64,000 nucleotides of DNA, from NCBI RefSeq assembly GCF_021155775.2, contig NC_060234.1:7264283-7328282 (forward strand), in the 5' to 3' direction. Below are positions 1 through 11,849 of this stretch, one piece after another. Each line of letters starts with the position of its first letter. The first letter of the stretch is position 1. The stretch comes from Neodiprion pinetum (lineage: Eukaryota; Arthropoda; Insecta; Hymenoptera; Diprionidae). A program made the position numbers and the translations under genes. The notes beneath the pieces are model-generated. The model had not been told where the DNA came from. It was given only the letters and a program-made list of their open reading frames with translations, and did no database searches.

Positions 1-2429
1 CGTCGAACTAATGATGTGATGAGATTGTTGAGTTGAGGTGACTTTGTTTATATTGAATGTATTGGCTGGTTGAAATTAATTCGAGTACGAAATATCGCTT
101 ATCTTAGAATAAAGTTCACGTGTTTCTTACGAGCTTGGTGCGTGAATGTAGGAAATGTTCAGTACGGACTTACAACGTAAGAATGGAAATTAGACAATGG
201 ATGCTTGCGTTGCCTATTAACTAACGAACAAGGTTAGTCACACTTCCGCTCCAAGTTCCTCTACGCACTAAAATACTTCCATTATGCGCGTTGCTTTGAA
301 ACGTGAAACGCCGAAGGGATGAAATTTCTGTATTATGAGAATCTTTCCATGTGAATTCTGAACTTAAACCTGATATTCGATATGATAAAATGCTTGACGA
401 ATCGTGAACGAAAATGAATGATGCCCTGAAATTAATTCGTCGACTTCTTCGTAGATCCTCTCCAAGACTAATCGTAAGAGTACTGAAAAGAACGTATAAT
501 TCGAAATTCCTGACCCCGATCGTTTACTGAAAATTCATGAAATTGCCTTTTTAATACGGTTACTGACCTTGAACAGGTGATCGTAACTCCAGTTTCTCCA
601 TCTACTTGTCTTCGTTTATTAGGTTCGAAGGTTTATTTAATTGCGCCGCTCACTGGAAGAAGTCACTTATCTCAATTTCTCTATCGATTACAATCAATAA
701 TTAATATGACAAATTGTCAACAAGTTCGTATGGGGGGAGAAGAAACCAACCCGTTGAGACCTTCGACTCAGGACGACATCGATACTCGTGTCAATCATTG
801 ACGGAGCGTTTAACTGCCTCAAGAATTTCGAACTGATCAAACGGAACGTTCAATTTCGATACGGTAAATTTTTTGAAAGTAATTGTCACTTCTTGGTCAG
901 TGCAAAATACGCGTAGGAATTTCAGAGCTTATTTAAAAAAAAAGCACAAACAAAATAGTTGCTGGACTTTTAGTCAAAAATTATCTCGGTAGAATTTCTC
1001 GGTGCCATGTTGGCACATTCATTTCATCTTCCGACAAGCAGGGTTCAAAAACGGTGATTATTCTGTACGAACAGATTTTATGTAAATTTACGTGCGTTTT
1101 CACTCATGCCTGATATTTGAAATTATGCGCTACGGTATTAATTACTCTCTGAATATTGACAATATGAGGTCCGTGTGTGGATTTTACGGTGGGACGATTC
1201 CACATGAAACTGCGTTTCGTGTAATAATTACAGCCTTGTATTTTGAAGTACCGGTTTCAATTTCATTAGATGTTGGTGAAATTTATCCAGTGGATGAGAG
1301 AGAACATTTTATATGACTCATTCGTCATCCATTTTACCCGTTGATTAAAGGTGAAAGAAATTCTCAGTTCTTTCTACTTCCAAAAGAAAGGAAAACCCGT
1401 TAGAGCCGAGATTTTTGTTCTCCCGAAGATTTCACCAACGTCCTCAGGACCGCGAAGTCTTCGAGGCAAACACCTATCTGTGTTAAAAAGTTTGTCTTCT
1501 CCTGATATCATTCAAAATATATTCCTCTCCTCAGCATTGCGGAAAAAGTTCAAACTACGGTATTGCGGAGAGAATTGATGCGTGAATCCGACGCTGCATG
1601 ACGTCATTGATCGTCACAGCTACACTCGTTATATTTTCTGAGGATTCGAAATGCTGGAAGATCTAACGAATCATCAGAGATACTTGATGTTTTTTTTTTT
1701 TTTTTTCTCCTCTGAAACATTTCGTTAAGATACTTCACTCGACCGTCGAGTTGTACAATTTTATCTGGTGCGATACAAGATTACGCGACAATTTTCAAAA
1801 TGTTGATGATTTGAAAATTCAAGTTTTAGCTTGAAAGTTAAAAAATGCGAAATTCAGAGGTGCGTCTGTAAAAACCAATCGAGTTGAAGCAACGTCATTT
1901 CATTCAAATTCAACACTGATTCAATCATTGATCGACATGATATTTAACGTTGTACAAATTTGATTCAACTTCTATTGGTAGCCTATAAATGCGATGTGTT
2001 GAAACTCACGAAAATTGAAAGTCAATTTCAATATTGGATCACAATTCAATTGGATCGTAGGACGATAAAACATGTGTTCCGAATTTCTCGTTTCATAAAA
2101 AATCAACACTATCACTGTATCAATCGTTGTAGTCTACGTGAAGATTTCATGTATTCTCCAAGATCCAAATTGACAGTGAAAATTGTTCATTTTTTTCCGC
2201 GAGAAAATATTATTGCGGTACAGTTATTGTTGAGTATAGAAATATAATAACCGCGAGGAGAAATCGTATCAATCTTTTCTCTGTACTCGCAAGATCTTTG
2301 AGAGCGGTTAATACTACCAAACAGGAAAAATATTCTCAGAACGCGAATGGAACTAGAAACCTCAAAAGGAAGAATGACCTATTTTGGCACAAGTTCTTGG
2401 CACGATTCGTATAAGAATACTCTGTCTGC
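1..2429. other. AT-rich spacer, no gene recognised
   Basis: I see no conserved protein, splice-bounded exon or RNA gene here. The open frames are short and use non-ATG starts. The only distinct feature is a run of 17 T at 1690-1706. It could be an intron or intergenic; the sequence does not say which. Confidence 0.6.
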
Positions 2430-2434
2430 GGCAC

Positions 2435-2560
2435 GTTGGTATGACGTCGAATAACGCGTGCTGGGAATATGACATCTGTAATATTCCGGAATATTCAAAT
2501 TTTCTTGTACCTGGTACGTGGTGGGAATACGTCATTTGGAATATTCCATAATACCGTACC
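2435..2560. repeat. 60-bp tandem duplication, two copies plus a fragment
   Basis: The units beginning CTGGGAATATGACAT (2461) and GTGGGAATACGTCAT (2521) are 60 bp apart and similar over most of their length, both running into an AATATTCC motif. A weaker partial unit, ending TATGACGTCGAATA, lies just upstream near 2438. The minus-strand open frame across it therefore shows a repeated peptide, which reflects the DNA duplication rather than a real protein. It is a short local minisatellite. Confidence 0.6.
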
Positions 2561-2562
2561 AA

Positions 2563-4084
2563 TTGTCACGTTTTCAATATTTTCCGATTCAAGCAGGGTC
2601 TAAATTTTTGTTTACGAATTTTTTTTTTCTTTTTTCACGACTACAAGCTTTTCTTAGACGTCCTAATATTTGACCATCGACTCAGCATGATTATTATTTT
2701 CGATACTAACAAATTAAAAATGATGTATAATTGAAATACGTAAATTGTGGCAAGTAAAGCAAACATTTTCTGTCTAGATGCAAAGTTGACGGATTTTTTA
2801 ATCATAATCAATTTTGAACAACGAAGTGGAAATTTATTCATAACGTTTTTTTTTTTAGAAATTTGAGATTCAAATTTCCTGTTAATATATTTTCTGAAGG
2901 TTGAACTTTCAATATTCATAATTACACCTTTGACAGTTGCTCATATCTGAACTATTCTTTGCGCATTCCGCACGCAGATTATTGATCGCATAAAGCGTTT
3001 AATTATAAAATACGGAATCAGAACTAATTCCTTGGATTCAGTCGTGCGGACTGCACTTCATCGTGATTTATATTAAACCTGTTTAAATCCTGAAAAAAGT
3101 ACCCGGAAACCTTGAGAGTACGGTGAAACATATTTTTATTCATTCCTCTCCGCTTCTCATTTTTCAGTTTAATTCCACTTTTTATCATTTTATTAAGTTA
3201 TATGGATCATCAGATTAATTAACCGGAATTAACACACCCGTACCAAATTCTACATATTTGTAAATGCGAACCGTATAAACCGTGTAATACGAAGGCAAAC
3301 GAATGTGCCCGGTAAATTTCTCTTCTACAACCATGCCCTTTTTTTCACATTTATTTTTCTTTCCTGCGGAATACGCTTTTCCGCGTAATACATATTTACG
3401 TGTTTCGCCGCGGAATGAAATGTATAACGGGGGTACTTCGCATTAGCGTGAAGACAAAACACGGCGTAAAAATACTGTATCGCCATCTTTATCGATCGCT
3501 GTATAATTATATCGCATTTTTTTTCCCCCTCGTAAATAGACAAGTATAACATAATCATTAGTACTTGATACGCGATCTTTATATGTTTTTACCATTTCAT
3601 TTAAATTCACAGAAACTGTTCCTTTGACGAACAGAAAATTATTCCCCTAACGTATTCCTCAATTTTCATTGTCACAATTCAGCTGATATTCAAGTTTAAC
3701 AGGCTTCGTTAGTGTTCTTCGGTCATTTGAAACTCGTAATATAATTCTAAAAAAAATTTCATTCTTCTTGATACCCTGAAACATGTATTAAATTTAATGG
3801 CGTTTGGTATCGATAACATTTTTCTTACCTGTCCTCTTTATATTTCTGAAGCTAATTGCGTTTTGAAACCTCTGAAGAACAGAGAAAAAAAAAAAAAAGG
3901 GAACAGATCATCAAACTTCACGGTACGAGCTAGTGTTTGGATAGTCAGAACAGTCATTTTGTCATTTCTTACCATCGTTTGCTTTACAATAGCGGAATGC
4001 TGTTGTAGATATAAGTCAAGTTTTGAAAAGAATTTTGCAAGTATGTGACATATTTTCGAGGAAGAGGCATAAATTCACTGCATT
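2563..4084. other. AT-rich spacer, no gene recognised
   Basis: Homopolymer T and A runs are frequent, for example near 2620, 2848 and 3888. I could identify no exon, RNA gene or transposon end. Confidence 0.5.
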
Positions 4085-4121
4085 CTAACCTAACATAACC
4101 TAACTTGACCTAACCCGACCC
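4085..4121. repeat. Degenerate AACCTAAC array
   Basis: About four degenerate copies of a CCTAAC unit (TAACCTAACATAACC, TAACTTGACC, TAACCCGACC) lie in tandem. The strand complement is TTAGG-like, matching the insect telomere repeat. Short interstitial arrays of this kind are common in hymenopteran genomes and may be relics or simple-sequence growth. A longer, cleaner array is at 63167-63232. Confidence 0.7.
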
Positions 4122-4189
4122 AATCATAATACAGTCCACCTTATTTCATACAGGTATTTCATAAGTTCCTATTTATAAACGCGTGTAAA

Positions 4190-4600
4190 GATAATCGGCC
4201 GATGAGAATCAGAATCCTTGGGCAAGGGAAACAGGAAAGTGGGTAGATTGGCCGGAGAGGCAACCCTTTGTGCCCTTTGTAGGGCCCAAATCCGTTCTCA
4301 ACGTCACGCTGAGCGCGATGAAGACAGCGCCAAGGGATGGGTGGAATAGGGAGGGTAAGGAACCCGGCATTCAAACTCTTACACGGCTCGGAGAAGCCGC
4401 AGCTTGAATCCTGAAGTCCAGACGCCTTATTGCGATGCCTTGAGCGGACGAGCCAAAGGGCTCAACGGAACACAGGTGAGGCCTGCGTTTGAGCTGCTGG
4501 CAGCGGAGCAACGCCTCTTGACAAGGGAAGGCTTCCGAACCCGAAACCCCGGTTGGCTTTAAGTGGTTTTCGTCTTTTCGAAACAAAAGCCATCAACTCT
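4190..4600. other. GC-rich island of unknown origin
   Basis: This block is sharply GC-richer than its flanks and changes back abruptly on both sides. Two minus-strand open frames of 71 codons abut here (about 4586-4371 and 4374-4159), broken by a stop and a frame shift. That pattern would fit a decayed coding insertion such as a retroelement, or a GC-rich untranslated region. I recognise no reverse transcriptase, gag or zinc-knuckle motif, so the identity is left open. Confidence 0.35.
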
Positions 4601-7600
4601 TCTGCGTACTTGTAATAAAGTCTTCATAAAGAATGAATTTTGTTCAAGGAAGTTCGCGAGTTTGGGGACTAAATTATATGCATAATGTACGAAGAAAAGT
4701 TTCTTTTTTTTATTCATCGTGAAAATGATTTCCACGATATTCTACGGTAACGTTGAAAGTAGAAACTCTTATTGTTGGGAACACGCTATTATTTGTAGCG
4801 AATTGTTGTGCCGTTAGATAATTTTTGTAGAAAACGATGAAATATTAGGTACGAAAAATTGCAATTATCTACAATCATCTAGAACTGAATAAAAAAATCA
4901 GCTACTCCTGAAATTTGAAATAAAATTTCGTCAATGTTCATAAAAGCCTACAAATTCGACCAAAAATTATAATAATCGACTGTCGTTTACTACGAAAATA
5001 AAAAAGCAGTGGTCATAGCAAACAACAGAAAATTTCATATGTTGTTTTGAAATTTTACGAGTTTCGGCCAAAATCGACATTATTGTTCAAAACAGGAAAA
5101 AAAAAACTACCAATTTTCCTCGATGATGGAAGAAAAATGATTGCGGAAAAGCAAGCCAGTCTACACGTACTTATAAGAAACCAAGAAATTATGTTAAAAC
5201 TTCTGTTCAAAAACCACGATCGGATTCCAATACTTTAAAAAATAATGTTATTTTCACAGAAAGTCGAAGGAACTTTTTCCACCATGGTTTGTTTCAACTG
5301 TTATCAAGCATTCCATTCCGAATCCAATTTTGAGAATGTTTCAAAAACTGATTGCTCAAAAAGAATTGCTTGTGTGTCAAAAGTTTACAGGAAAATCTCT
5401 GCACTAACTCAGCTAAAATTTCAATTGCAGAGCTTTCCTTCCGTACATGCCGAAAATAGTCAGCAAATCAGAGTAAGCCACAAGTAGGAAGTATTTTGAA
5501 ACAATAAGTCGGTATGAGAGAATATGTCGCACTGAAGATTGAAATTTGGGGTTCATAATGTGATGAAAAATACTTGAAGTGATTCTTTACTAAAGTCGGC
5601 ATTTTAAAAATTACTATTCACCTACCAAGTGTCTGTCACATTTCATAAATCAGGTGGTTTTTCTAGGAAAGTTGATCTGGTGCATCGCCAGTATAAGTAA
5701 AGAAGATTGTCAAGATAGATTGTTCAAAATGTGTTACCGCTTTCAAGGCGAGAATAAAAATCGGTAACCAGTGAGAAAGAAAAAAAAAACTGGTAAATTT
5801 ACATCATGCAACGGCAAAATACATGTAGGTATAAGTTAGTCCTAGTGGTAATGAGTTATTCATCGTACCTACCCAAAAATTTCAGAAAGATGGTCAAACC
5901 CACAAAGTTTTGCGTAGGATCCATCGAAACATCATCCCTTTTCCGCTCCCCATCAACCTGGGATGAATTACGGTTATTAAGAACAGCCTTCAAAGAACAT
6001 AATTGAGGTAGCTGAATGAGAGTACGAAGCGAGTTTCGTCGTTGTGGCGAGTTTCCGTAGAAATTGTGGAAAGAGGTACAGCGTCGAATTGGTTTCTGTC
6101 CCGGAAGCGGGTAAACCCATTAAATCAACCCTTAATCTTGGCGTCCGAAATGTGACGTCAGTAACACGAAACCCTCTCTTCGTTGGTGAAATTAACCCAT
6201 TTGCGGAAATAAAACTCTGTGGTGTTCCTTGAAGACTACCCGTATCATACTTCGAAAAAATATACAACCCATAAAAACGTTAAAACGAATTAATCACCGA
6301 GGAAAGTAACATTACGATGAAAAGGTCCGTAAAATTGGTTACATATTGGCAAAGAATCATCATCCTGTTCAACGATCCTGTCCGTCGGTGCAGGTGATGT
6401 CAATCAATGTGAACCGAAGCTGACACGTTGCGGGGTTCGGATCGAGGAAAGTATAACAAACATCAGGGTCACGAAAAACAATGATTCAAGATTTGCGATG
6501 GGACGATAATGATCATCCGATTGTATACACGAGTTGTTTACACGCTTTGAAAAATGGTGACATTAGAACTGACCAAAATGGACGGATGTGGACTAATACA
6601 TAAAATAATGTTTGTTATCAATTTGGAAATTCAACATCAGATACTGGTGCATCAACATGTAAATGCAAGTAACTCAAGTGCCGTTTTAAACTACGCGCGT
6701 CAACTCGCTATCTCTTCTGAGGGACGATAGATGGCGCATAAACCGTGAATCGATTACATCGATCGATCGACGTACGACTCTAATAAAGCGGAAACTTCAT
6801 ACCTATGCTGTCAGATCCGATATGGCTACGAGTTGTTTACAAACGGAGATTGTCTCTGAATAAACATTTTTAACTTCACTTCTATTTCCGTGAGAATTGG
6901 TGAGTTGATTTATTTACATAACCCGACAAATAACAATCTACAGCACAGTTTTGTTAACAGTTAGTAGTAATTAAGGTGGAGTTTTCGTAAGATACAATAA
7001 AATTATTAGAAAAATTTTAAGTCATATACGAAATGGTTAAAGGGTGAGAAACCGACTTATTTCGACCTGCACATACATTATCCTACATCTCGCAAGTGCT
7101 TTTCGAGGTAACCTTACAATGTCTCGACTGAAAGCGAGATACCAAGTGAAATTCAAGATAAACCGGTACACGTTTATTCTCAAAGTGGAAACAAGGGTTC
7201 AGTGCCTGACTGCATGGTCGAAATATGGGAGCAATAACTTAAAGCCTCAGATCCAGGACACATTTAGCCAAGATGAGGCTAATCGGGATCCTAATTTTCC
7301 GGTCCCTTCTGTTTATTGTCAGGACCTCAGTCCTCGCTAAGGTTAAGCAATTTGCGAGGAATAGCCTCGCGGGCTACTTTGCCTTCGAATGGAAACCGTA
7401 TTGGGATTCGTAATTACATCGAATATCGAATTTGAAGATTGGTTACAGCCCACGGGTTATCCAACGTACTAGAGATCCAATCAGCACGCGATACTACATC
7501 ACGTTCATCCGTCGTAACAGAATCTAACAGAATGGAAATTATCGGCACAACGAATTTTGCTATCCAAAGCCTGGTCACTTGGGTCCTCAACGTTACATAC

Positions 7601-7680
7601 ACGAAATTCCCTCTGATCTCACAAGTAAAAGATATCGCAAAGCAAAAGGCGTTCGCGCTTTGTTGGTAACTGATGTTTTT
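4601..7680. other. Spacer, no gene recognised
   Basis: The stretch is mostly AT-rich with scattered short open frames. Both strands are open at about 5977-6267 (96 codons minus, 62 codons plus), but neither translation resembles a known family and there are no convincing splice borders. A 13-base word, ACGAGTTGTTTAC, occurs twice, near 6528 and 6829. Confidence 0.45.
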
Positions 7681-7874
7681 TGGTTGTTATCGCTTCGAAG
7701 TTGCTCCGAGTTTAAATCGGGCGGATTAAGCTAGCAAAGGTAATTGAAGGGAGCTCAGCTACCTTAAGGTAATAATTCCATAGGGAGGCTCGGGCTGTAC
7801 GACGTCTTGTGTCATAGACCATCCACGCCATTCAACCTACACCCAGACTATTGAACGAAGAGCTTGCAATTTCG

Positions 7875-8150
7875 TGTCACGCCTCCGGGGCTCGGGCGTG
7901 AGATGATGGTCGCCGCCCTATCACTTACCACCCCGAGTCGTGAATCTTTCGTTTCGTCTACCCGTTGGATATCCTCGGGTGGGATGGCGTGTTACAAATC
8001 CTCTCGTCCCTTTGTTTAACACAACAAAGGAAATTTTAATTTCGCACAAGCCAGATTGTTTTAATAACTTTGGTGTGCAGGCTCACGGTATTATATAAGT
8101 CAGGGTGAGAGTACGCTCCTCTCTGATTAACGAGAGACCGGGCTTTTCTT
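7875..8150 (+). mobile_element. Possible LTR fragment or solo LTR, Ty3/Gypsy-like
   Basis: The stretch opens with TGTCACGCCTCCGGGGC, a GC-rich start typical of Gypsy LTRs. It continues through a GC-rich U3-like part and has a TATA box (TATATAAG, 8092-8099) followed about 30 bp later by pyrimidine-rich sequence, as at an LTR transcription start. A second possible left edge is TGTTACA near 7991, preceded by a G-rich stretch that could be a polypurine tract. No paired LTR, primer-binding site or gag-pol was found, so this would be a solo or truncated LTR. The 3' edge is uncertain. A host promoter remains possible. Confidence 0.35.
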
Positions 8151-8999
8151 CTTCATCTTTCATGTTATTAGATTATACTTTTCATTTCCTGTTCACATTG
8201 AGAAACTAGCTTTACCAACGAACAAGTTTTCTCGGACGGGAAGATATGAAGGAACCAGGATATTCAGGCTCCCATTAATACGTCTTTTCGCGGAAATTTT
8301 CACTTTACCGATAAAAATCTTCTTCGAATATAATCGATGATGAGGCGTGACATGGAAAGTATTCCCAATTTCTGACTTCATGCAGGAAATACGTGCAGCT
8401 TAATAGTTTTTCAAGTTGTTTTGTTCGTTGAAAAATAATATTACGCTGAAACAAATTAAACACTATCAGCTTTTGCCCGAAGCATCACCGCTTTCTCCGA
8501 AACTTATTCCCGGACGAGATCCTCGCCGTAAGAAACTGCGAAAAGAAATTGTTCAAGATTCTTCCAATAGTTAATAAATTCATTTCTCCGAAATTGCAAA
8601 ACTTTTCGTTTTATTCTCCGCATAAATTCCGACCCTCAAAGCAGTATTTATTACAAATAATTTGACTATCAGATAGATAAACGCATGAGTTTTTCTTGGA
8701 ATCCTGCACAATATTACAATTTTAGTGTAAAGGTATAAGATTTGTCAAGATTGATGCGATCTGGTAACTTTCGGAACGAATTTGGGCTTTAATATTCACA
8801 ACGAATTCTATATCACTCGTTCAATCATCTGATGATTTATTGAATTCCAGATGTAATTCCGTACCTGATTTCAATGATGCTAACTGTAAGTTAACTCGTC
8901 TAATCTGGCAATACAGACTCGAAATCTCGACAAACTCTCAATTTCAGGTTGAACAAGGAGCACCGAATGATCATTATCGGGCCATATCACTTTCCTATT
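8151..8999. other. AT-rich spacer, no gene recognised
   Basis: Nothing beyond AT-rich sequence and short spurious open frames was seen. Confidence 0.5.
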
Positions 9000-9358
9000 T
9001 CCCCTGTTCTCTTCAGGGTAGGCGCCATCCAATTATTGGCGGTTTTTAGGGCGTCTGATGCCATCCGGATAACGGAAGCAAGGATTAGGGGTCGGGTGAC
9101 TGGGGCCCGTAAACCCCTAGATCAGGCCGCCGGTCTGGGAAGACAAAAGTCGATGTTTGTAAGCTTAACACCCCTCTTTCAGGGCTTCAGACGTCATCCG
9201 AAAGAGGTTGTACGATATAATTCACCACTGCAATGTTGGATTGGTTTCATTCAGAGCCACTTACGGTGTGATAACGCTCTGAATAACCTTTTAAATGTCG
9301 ACCTCGATGCTAGATTAGTCGTAGCGATGAACTCGGAACCAGAAATATCTCTGGTATA
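9000..9358 (+). other. GC-richer block with a 136-codon open frame, unidentified
   Basis: An open plus-strand frame without an ATG start covers 8949-9359 and coincides with a locally GC-richer block between AT-rich flanks. The translation has no signal peptide, membrane segment or family motif that I can name. It could be a decayed transposon fragment or chance openness from base composition. No donor or acceptor pair clearly frames it. Confidence 0.2.
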
Positions 9359-9359
9359 G

Positions 9360-11613
9360 AGCCTGCATGATGCATTTCAAATCCAGCAAGAACTACTCGT
9401 TTGATTTGAACGAAATTTTACTAAAAACTAAATATTCGGTTTAGATCCGTCCTCCAAAAATTCAAATTATCTATGAATTCTAATATTAATAACCGAATGA
9501 CGGCTGCCTAAGATTTCCAAACATAAATAGGTGCTGTGATTTTCGGACAATTTTCATAGAACTTGATTTGCAACTTTCAACTAAAAGGCTTGTTCACCGA
9601 TTAACATTTTTTTCGGATCCACTAGAAGTTGACGATCATCGATTCAAAAATCGTTGCGGTTCGCGTTAACTTCAAAAACGTGAGTGGCTTGAACAAACCT
9701 GTTGATACACTTGAACCTGGGTCATTGATTGATGTGGTTTCGCGGTACGCGGGTGTGTTAATGTGACATGGAAGTAACCAGGAACCTTCTCGAATTAACG
9801 AGTAAAATTATGACCTGGTCTCTCGGTCCGTTCCCCAGGCAATTTCTTTTTTCACTTTCATCGTGCATCACCAGGAGAAAAGCTGTATCAGGAACTCTAC
9901 AGACATCGAGCCGCAGGCCTGCTCGCCACTAGAACAGCAGTGGAGAGAAACGGAGAGCGAGGCTTCGAAACTCGAAATGGGTCCCACGACGTCGACGCCA
10001 CAGTCTTTGGCAAATTAGATTTCGGCGCCCCCGCAATCACCTTCCGCACCCTCACGCAATCCACGCAACCTGGGCAATTCCAAAGAAAACCACCAAATAA
10101 CAGATAGAAACGATGAACTCGAGTCTAGAGTACAAACTTGTCTTTAACCCGCTCCGCTTCCCAGACTTAATTAACCAGGAAATGTGAATTTTCTCATTGC
10201 CTCGGATAACCGCGTTGGCTCTATTCACTCGATTATTTTCAAATCCCTCGATTTCATTCCCTCGTGAACCATCTGCCTCGGCGGTAGTTTCAAGATCCTG
10301 GCAGTTTTTCCTCAGGTGAAAAATTCGCAGTACCTTCAATTTCCGCAAAGTCACTGTATTTTTATACGTGGAAGAAATCTGAAATATCTAGTTTGACGTT
10401 ACATTCAGATATCAAAAGGTAATCACCACACTGAAATTGAAGCGCAGAAAGTCTTCGATCACAACTTTGTTCGAGGTTTAAGGACGAGCTGCTCAGGTTT
10501 ATGAGCTACTGGGTACATAAACTGCGTAATTTAATCAGGTACCTAGTCAAGGTTCGGCAAACCTGTGCAAGACATTCTCTGGAATATTTAATGGCACCCT
10601 TCGGTACACAACGACTTCGCTTGCAATCAGTTTACAGAAACATGAGAAGATGCGCAGGATGGTTACGGCAGAGGTTTTGGAATCCCGGCAGCAACATTCT
10701 CGGGTAGATAGATAGGATACTAAGATTGAGAACTGACGAAGTTCAATAGAAACGACAGTTTACCCATCCTGGAATAGCCCGGAGACACTTAAGATTGACG
10801 ACTCGGTCGAAGGTTTGGTCAACGATGTCTACGTGGCATACAAATTGCCGACATTCAGAAATCCGCTCAGCCAGAAGTCGGCTAGCTGTTATGCTGTGCT
10901 ATTATAGGATACCGCGGAATCACTTTGGGTCAGGGAGATGATAAAACCGTGTCAGGAACGACTCGTAAGAATAATCTCTACCATCATAAAGACCAGCCAA
11001 AGACCAAATCTCTTCACCTTTGGGTTGTACAATTAATCTATTCACCCCCCGATGGTCGTTCGTACAGTATTTATTGAATGAGATGAGTTTATTGGCATCG
11101 CGAAGTGAGCTTGACCATCGTTTTTCTCATAAAAATGTAAAAATATTCAGTGATTCGCTCATCCGCACTTCGAGGTATAACAGTCTGAATTGTTTGTTAA
11201 TGCCGATATCATTCCAGAGCTTGAAATCAACTTCAACTTTACCGCTGCACATGGGAATTTGTTATGACTAACTGTCAAAAGAATGATCGAATACCTGTGT
11301 GTTTTTGGAACATCCTTGAATAAGCTGATCAATCTCAATTCAATGCCTTCCTACGATTGACTCCAAAGTAATAAAATAAGTCATGAAAATCTATGAGCTG
11401 TTTCAGAATGCGATGTGAAATAAATTGACCTCTGACGCCGTGAAACGCGACTATTTTGGCACCCTGCTTTCTTCCAATTTCTCTTCCAGAAGTATTCTGA
11501 TCCATTGCTTCATCGACAAGGTAGGTATATAACCTGATCAAAAATCATAGCTTCAGGAAAAGTTTTTTTTATCAAAATTCAAATCCAGTAATATTTGTTC
11601 TTAGACAATATCT
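9360..11613. other. Spacer, no gene recognised
   Basis: The sequence has mixed composition. A 68-codon plus-strand frame at 10501-10707 is rich in Arg, Leu and aromatic residues and could be a transposon relic, but I could not match it to a domain. Nothing else is supported. Confidence 0.4.
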
Positions 11614-11622
11614 TGAGAAACT
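11614..11622. repeat. Target-site duplication, left copy
   Basis: TGAGAAACT here is repeated exactly at 11838-11846, directly after the right end of the inverted-repeat element. The next base differs (A against G), so the original duplication may have been 10 bp. Confidence 0.7.
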
Positions 11623-11623
11623 A

Positions 11624-11837
11624 TGAGGATGAAGCTAGTAACGTTGCTGTAACGATGCATGTTTAGGAAAAATGGCTAATCTACACCTTCATGACTTTCC
11701 GAAATGTAGTAAACCATTGCAAACAACGTATACCCTTATTCTGAAAATCCAACTCCTTGAAAGTCATTCTCAAATTGCTCAACAATGACCTTTCACCCTG
11801 GTGTATCGTTACGTTAACGTTACTAACTTCAGCCTCA
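11624..11837. mobile_element. Mutator-like MITE, 214 bp
   Basis: The ends form an inverted repeat of about 40 bp. The left end reads TGAGGATGAAGCTAGTAACG and the complement of the right end reads TGAGGCTGAAGTTAGTAACG. Similarity continues through a GTAACGAT block. Flanking TGAGAAACT copies (11614-11622 and 11838-11846) give a 9-10 bp target duplication, the length made by Mutator-like transposases. The element is far too small to code for a transposase and so is non-autonomous. The good duplication suggests a fairly recent insertion. A related end sequence occurs at 24686-24882. Confidence 0.75.
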
Positions 11838-11846
11838 TGAGAAACT
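11838..11846. repeat. Target-site duplication, right copy
   Basis: This is an exact copy of TGAGAAACT at 11614-11622, directly after the right terminus. Confidence 0.7.
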
Positions 11847-11849
11847 GTC

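Noticed and set aside
5977..6267. Opposed open frames of 96 and 62 codons
   Set aside because: Neither frame shows a domain and both strands are open over the same bases, so composition is the simpler explanation.
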